64,000 nt of DNA from Nesterenkonia cremea (lineage in GTDB: Bacteria; Actinomycetota; Actinomycetes; Actinomycetales; Micrococcaceae): assembly GCF_014642675.1 (NCBI RefSeq), contig NZ_BMIS01000005.1:146114-210113 (forward strand), in the 5' to 3' direction. The notes under the pieces were generated by a model. It was not told the origin of the DNA. It did no database searches and saw only the letters and a program-made list of their open reading frames with translations. This document shows, piece after piece, positions 61,566-64,000 of the stretch. Positions within the stretch are counted from its first letter, which is position 1; the number at the start of each line of letters is the position of its first letter. Made by a program: the position numbers and the translations under genes.

Positions 61566-63767
61566 ATGACTGAACACCAGCACGGGCACCACGACCACTC
61601 AGGCCACGGTCACGGCCCCCACGTGGCGCACGCCCCCGAGGAAGGCCACGACCACTCTGAGCCTCACCATGGGCATGCGATGCACCCTACAGGAGAGGCC
61701 ACCCAAGGGAACGCGACCCACGGCCACGACCAGCATCAGCATGATCACTCCGCGCATGCCGGGCATGGCCACAGCGGACACGGGGGCCATGGTGATCACG
61801 TCGGGCAGTTCCGTCGGCTGTTCTGGATCATGCTGGCCCTGGCGGTGCCGGTGGTGGGGTTCAACGAGATGTTCGCCCACCTGGTCGGCTACCACCTACC
61901 AGAGGCCGAGTGGGTCTGGTGGGTCTCTCCGATCCTGGGCACAGTAATTTATGCCTGGGGTGGCTGGCCATTCCTCACCGGGGCGATCTCTGAGATTCGT
62001 TCCGGCAAGCCTGGGATGATGTTGCTGATCGGGCTGGCCATCACGGTGGCGTTCATCGCTTCCTGGGGTGCCAGCCTGGGCCTGCTGGATCATGAACTGA
62101 ACTTCTGGTGGGAACTGGCCCTGCTGGTGGTGATCATGCTGCTGGGTCACTGGATCGAGATGCGCTCCCTGGCCCGAACCAGCTCAGCCCTGGACTCGCT
62201 GGCCGCGCTGCTGCCCGATGAGGCAGAGAAAGTCACTGACCATGGGGTGGAGAAGGTCTCCCCGGCCGAACTGACTCTCGATGATGTGGTGATCGTGCGT
62301 CCCGGTGCTTCTGTGCCTGCTGATGGTCAGGTGATTGATGGTTCGGCCAGTATGGATGAGTCGATGGTCACCGGTGAGTCCAAGCCCGTACGGCGCGAGG
62401 AAGGCGATTATGTGGTGGCGGGGACGGTGGCCACTGATTCCGGCATCCGGGTACGGATCACCGCCACCGGAGACGACACCGCCTTGGCCGGTATTCAACG
62501 CCTGGTCGCTGATGCCCAGGCCTCGTCTTCCCGGGCTCAGCGGATCGCCGATACCGCGGCGGGGTGGTTGTTCTGGTTCGCCCTGGTCGCCGCGCTGATC
62601 ACGGCGGCAGCCTGGGTCATGTTGGGGATGCCGGATGCTGCGGTGGTGCGGACCATCACTGTGTTGGTGATCGCCTGCCCGCACGCCCTGGGCCTGGCGA
62701 TCCCGCTTGTGGTCTCCATCGCCACCGAACGCGCTGCCCGCGGCGGGGTGCTCATCAAGGACCGGCTGGCCCTGGAATCAATGCGCACCGTTGACGCGAT
62801 GCTGTTCGACAAGACCGGCACTCTCACCAAGGGAGAACCCACCGTCACAGGCATCGAACCCACCCAGGGGTACACCGGAGATGAGGTCCTGGCCCTGGCC
62901 GCCGCGGCCGAAGCCGACAGCGAGCACCCGCTGGCCCGGGCTATCGTCGGCGCAGCATCCCACCGCAACTTGGAGGTCCCCGCGGCCCGGGACTTCTCAT
63001 CCTCACCCGCTGTAGGGGTCCGTGCCACAGTCAAGGGCACCGTGATTCAGGTCGGTGGCCCCTACATGCTCAGCGAGCAGCACCAAGATGAACTGTCCAT
63101 CGCAGAGCAATGGAGGAACGAAGGCGCGATCATTCTTCACGTCTTAGCCGAGGGCACAGTGATCGGTGCCCTGCGCCTGGCCGATGAGATACGTCCTGAA
63201 TCCCACGCCACGGTCGAAGCCCTCCACGCCGTGGGTGCCCAGGTGGTCATGATCACCGGGGACGCCCAAGCAGTTGCCGACACTGTTGCGGCCGAACTGG
63301 GCATCGACCGGGTCTTCGCCGGGGTCCGCCCCGAAGACAAGGCCGCCAAGGTCAAAGAACTCCAAAAGGAGGGGCAGAAGGTGGCCATGGTCGGTGACGG
63401 CGTAAACGACGCCCCCGCCCTGGCCCAGGCCGATGTCGGTGTCGCCATCGGGGCGGGAACTGATGTGGCCATCGGCTCTGCCGGGGTGATCCTGGCCAGC
63501 TCCGACCCCCGCTCAGTGCTCTCGGTGATCGACCTGTCTCGCTCCAGCTACCGGAAGATGAAACAGAACCTCTGGTGGGCCGCCGGCTACAACCTCATCT
63601 CCGTACCACTGGCCGCAGGCATCCTCGCCCCCATCGGATTCGTCCTACCCATGAGCATCGGCGCGATCCTGATGTCAGCCTCCACTGTCGTCGTCGCCCT
63701 CAATGCCCAACTACTGCGCCGCTTGGACCTCCGGCCAGAAGTTTCCACCCGAAACCTCACCACTTAG
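61566..63767 (+). CDS. copB: CopB-type P1B-3 copper ATPase with His-rich N-terminus
   Basis: From the ATG at 61566 (7 bp after the DUF305 gene) the protein has 733 residues. The first about 80 are extremely rich in His (HHDHSGHGHGPH, HDQHQHDHSAHAGHGH and more) in place of a Cys-type HMA domain. The membrane motif is ACPHALGLAIP (C371-P-H373), which defines P1B-3, with DKTGT (D415), [16 protein letters not shown], and the end WWAAGYNLISVPLAAGI and MSASTVVVALNAQLLRR. CPH pumps are linked to Cu(II) or Cu/Ag export. With copA it gives two copper pumps in one operon. Confidence 0.95.
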   Translation: MTEHQHGHHDHSGHGHGPHVAHAPEEGHDHSEPHHGHAMHPTGEATQGNATHGHDQHQHDHSAHAGHGHSGHGGHGDHVGQFRRLFWIMLALAVPVVGFNEMFAHLVGYHLPEAEWVWWVSPILGTVIYAWGGWPFLTGAISEIRSGKPGMMLLIGLAITVAFIASWGASLGLLDHELNFWWELALLVVIMLLGHWIEMRSLARTSSALDSLAALLPDEAEKVTDHGVEKVSPAELTLDDVVIVRPGASVPADGQVIDGSASMDESMVTGESKPVRREEGDYVVAGTVATDSGIRVRITATGDDTALAGIQRLVADAQASSSRAQRIADTAAGWLFWFALVAALITAAAWVMLGMPDAAVVRTITVLVIACPHALGLAIPLVVSIATERAARGGVLIKDRLALESMRTVDAMLFDKTGTLTKGEPTVTGIEPTQGYTGDEVLALAAAAEADSEHPLARAIVGAASHRNLEVPAARDFSSSPAVGVRATVKGTVIQVGGPYMLSEQHQDELSIAEQWRNEGAIILHVLAEGTVIGALRLADEIRPESHATVEALHAVGAQVVMITGDAQAVADTVAAELGIDRVFAGVRPEDKAAKVKELQKEGQKVAMVGDGVNDAPALAQADVGVAIGAGTDVAIGSAGVILASSDPRSVLSVIDLSRSSYRKMKQNLWWAAGYNLISVPLAAGILAPIGFVLPMSIGAILMSASTVVVALNAQLLRRLDLRPEVSTRNLTT

Positions 63768-64000
63768 GAGTGGGTCTGCTGAAGGTTCGGTTGACTTCAA
63801 GACTGCTGAGAAAGCAGGAAGGATGGAAGTCATGCCGAAAGTCGTCTACACCGAGGAGTTTCGCCGGACCGCTGTGGAGCTGGTTGCTGGCGGGATGAGC
63901 CAGAAGCAGGTCTGCGCGGATATGGGCTGCTCGAAATCTGCGCTGCAGTCCTGGGTCCGGGCCGCGAAGCTCGAAGAGCACGGGATCGAGCCGGCTAAGG
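63768..64000 (+). mobile_element. Left part of an IS3-family element at the window edge
   Basis: The element holds the start of an orfA gene beginning at 63832. The boundary on the left is approximate. It forms the right border of the metal-resistance island, opposite the IS3 remnant at 52265-52739. Confidence 0.6.
63832..64000 (+). CDS. IS3-family transposase OrfA, cut by window end
   Basis: ATG at 63832 follows GGAAGGATGG. The visible 56 residues, MPKVVYTEEFRRTAVELVAG then GMSQKQVCADMGCSKSALQS and WVRAAK, form the helix-turn-helix of an IS3-type OrfA and remain open at base 64000. The left end of the element should lie between the copB stop (63767) and 63832, but its inverted repeat cannot be set without the other end. 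It differs from the orfA of the 52.3-kb remnant. Confidence 0.85.
   Translation, partial: MPKVVYTEEFRRTAVELVAGGMSQKQVCADMGCSKSALQSWVRAAKLEEHGIEPAK

Overview
The window is GC-rich DNA with GTG and some TTG starts, dense genes and Shine-Dalgarno sites of the GGAGG type. Gene content (FasR-type PucR regulator beside fabD-fabH-acpP-fabF, DUF3145, DUF3052, homodimeric AceE, AhpE-like peroxiredoxin, actinobacterial GlnR-type sites) points to an actinobacterium. It is most likely one of the Micrococcales, in or near the Micrococcaceae (Nesterenkonia- or Arthrobacter-like). The species cannot be fixed from sequence reading alone.

Layout. 1-1.6 kb: end of an XRE antitoxin gene and a HipA-like kinase. 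1.6-10.6 kb: smc, an MFS exporter, amt (with a GlnR-type site), ftsY and a wecC-type UDP-sugar dehydrogenase. 10.7-19.0 kb: an envelope-glycan block with an OatA-like acyltransferase facing two very large paralogous glycosyltransferases that have a short coiled-coil gene between them. 19.0-25.8 kb: ffh, then rpsP-khpA-rimM-trmD-rplS-lepB-lepB-rnhB. 25.8-30.9 kb: dprA-comM-yraN, which looks inverted in place relative to the usual actinobacterial order, then xerC and a DUF3145 gene. 31.1-36.0 kb: the type II fatty-acid operon with its FasR-like activator and two matching 17-bp operators. 36.1-42.7 kb: a palindromic MITE-like element, aceE, DUF3052, an AhpE-like peroxiredoxin, an Lrp regulator, a CynX-type MFS and a TetR gene. 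42.8-49.2 kb: an acyl-CoA cluster (thiolase, CoA ligase, SDR) divergent from a sodium:solute symporter with a tiny membrane partner, then an aldo/keto reductase.

49.4-64.0 kb is accessory. A Rieske/glutamate-synthase-like gene that appears to carry internal deletions, a glutaminase-STAS gene and a GNAT gene lead up to a 475-bp IS3-family remnant that truncates the GNAT gene. Beyond it lies a metal-resistance island. One unit has a Crp/Fnr regulator, a stand-alone HMA protein, a P1B ATPase with a CPG motif in place of CPC, and a cupin, with a perfect Crp/Fnr-type palindrome at about -41.5 of the inferred promoter. Next comes a decayed stretch (quinone reductase fragment, TetR, MFS remnant). 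Last is a copper unit (two CsoR-type operators, copZ, a 54-aa membrane protein, copA, a YHS-like protein, a DUF305 lipoprotein and a CPH-type copB). Another IS3-type orfA starts at the right edge, so transposon DNA borders the island on both sides.

No tRNA, rRNA, CRISPR array or prophage was seen. No gene-free stretch exceeds 300 bases; the larger gaps (35994-36233, 49206-49452, 7884-8117, 38976-39202, 20689-20898) are described under their features or findings. All functional names rest on motif recognition by eye, without database searches.
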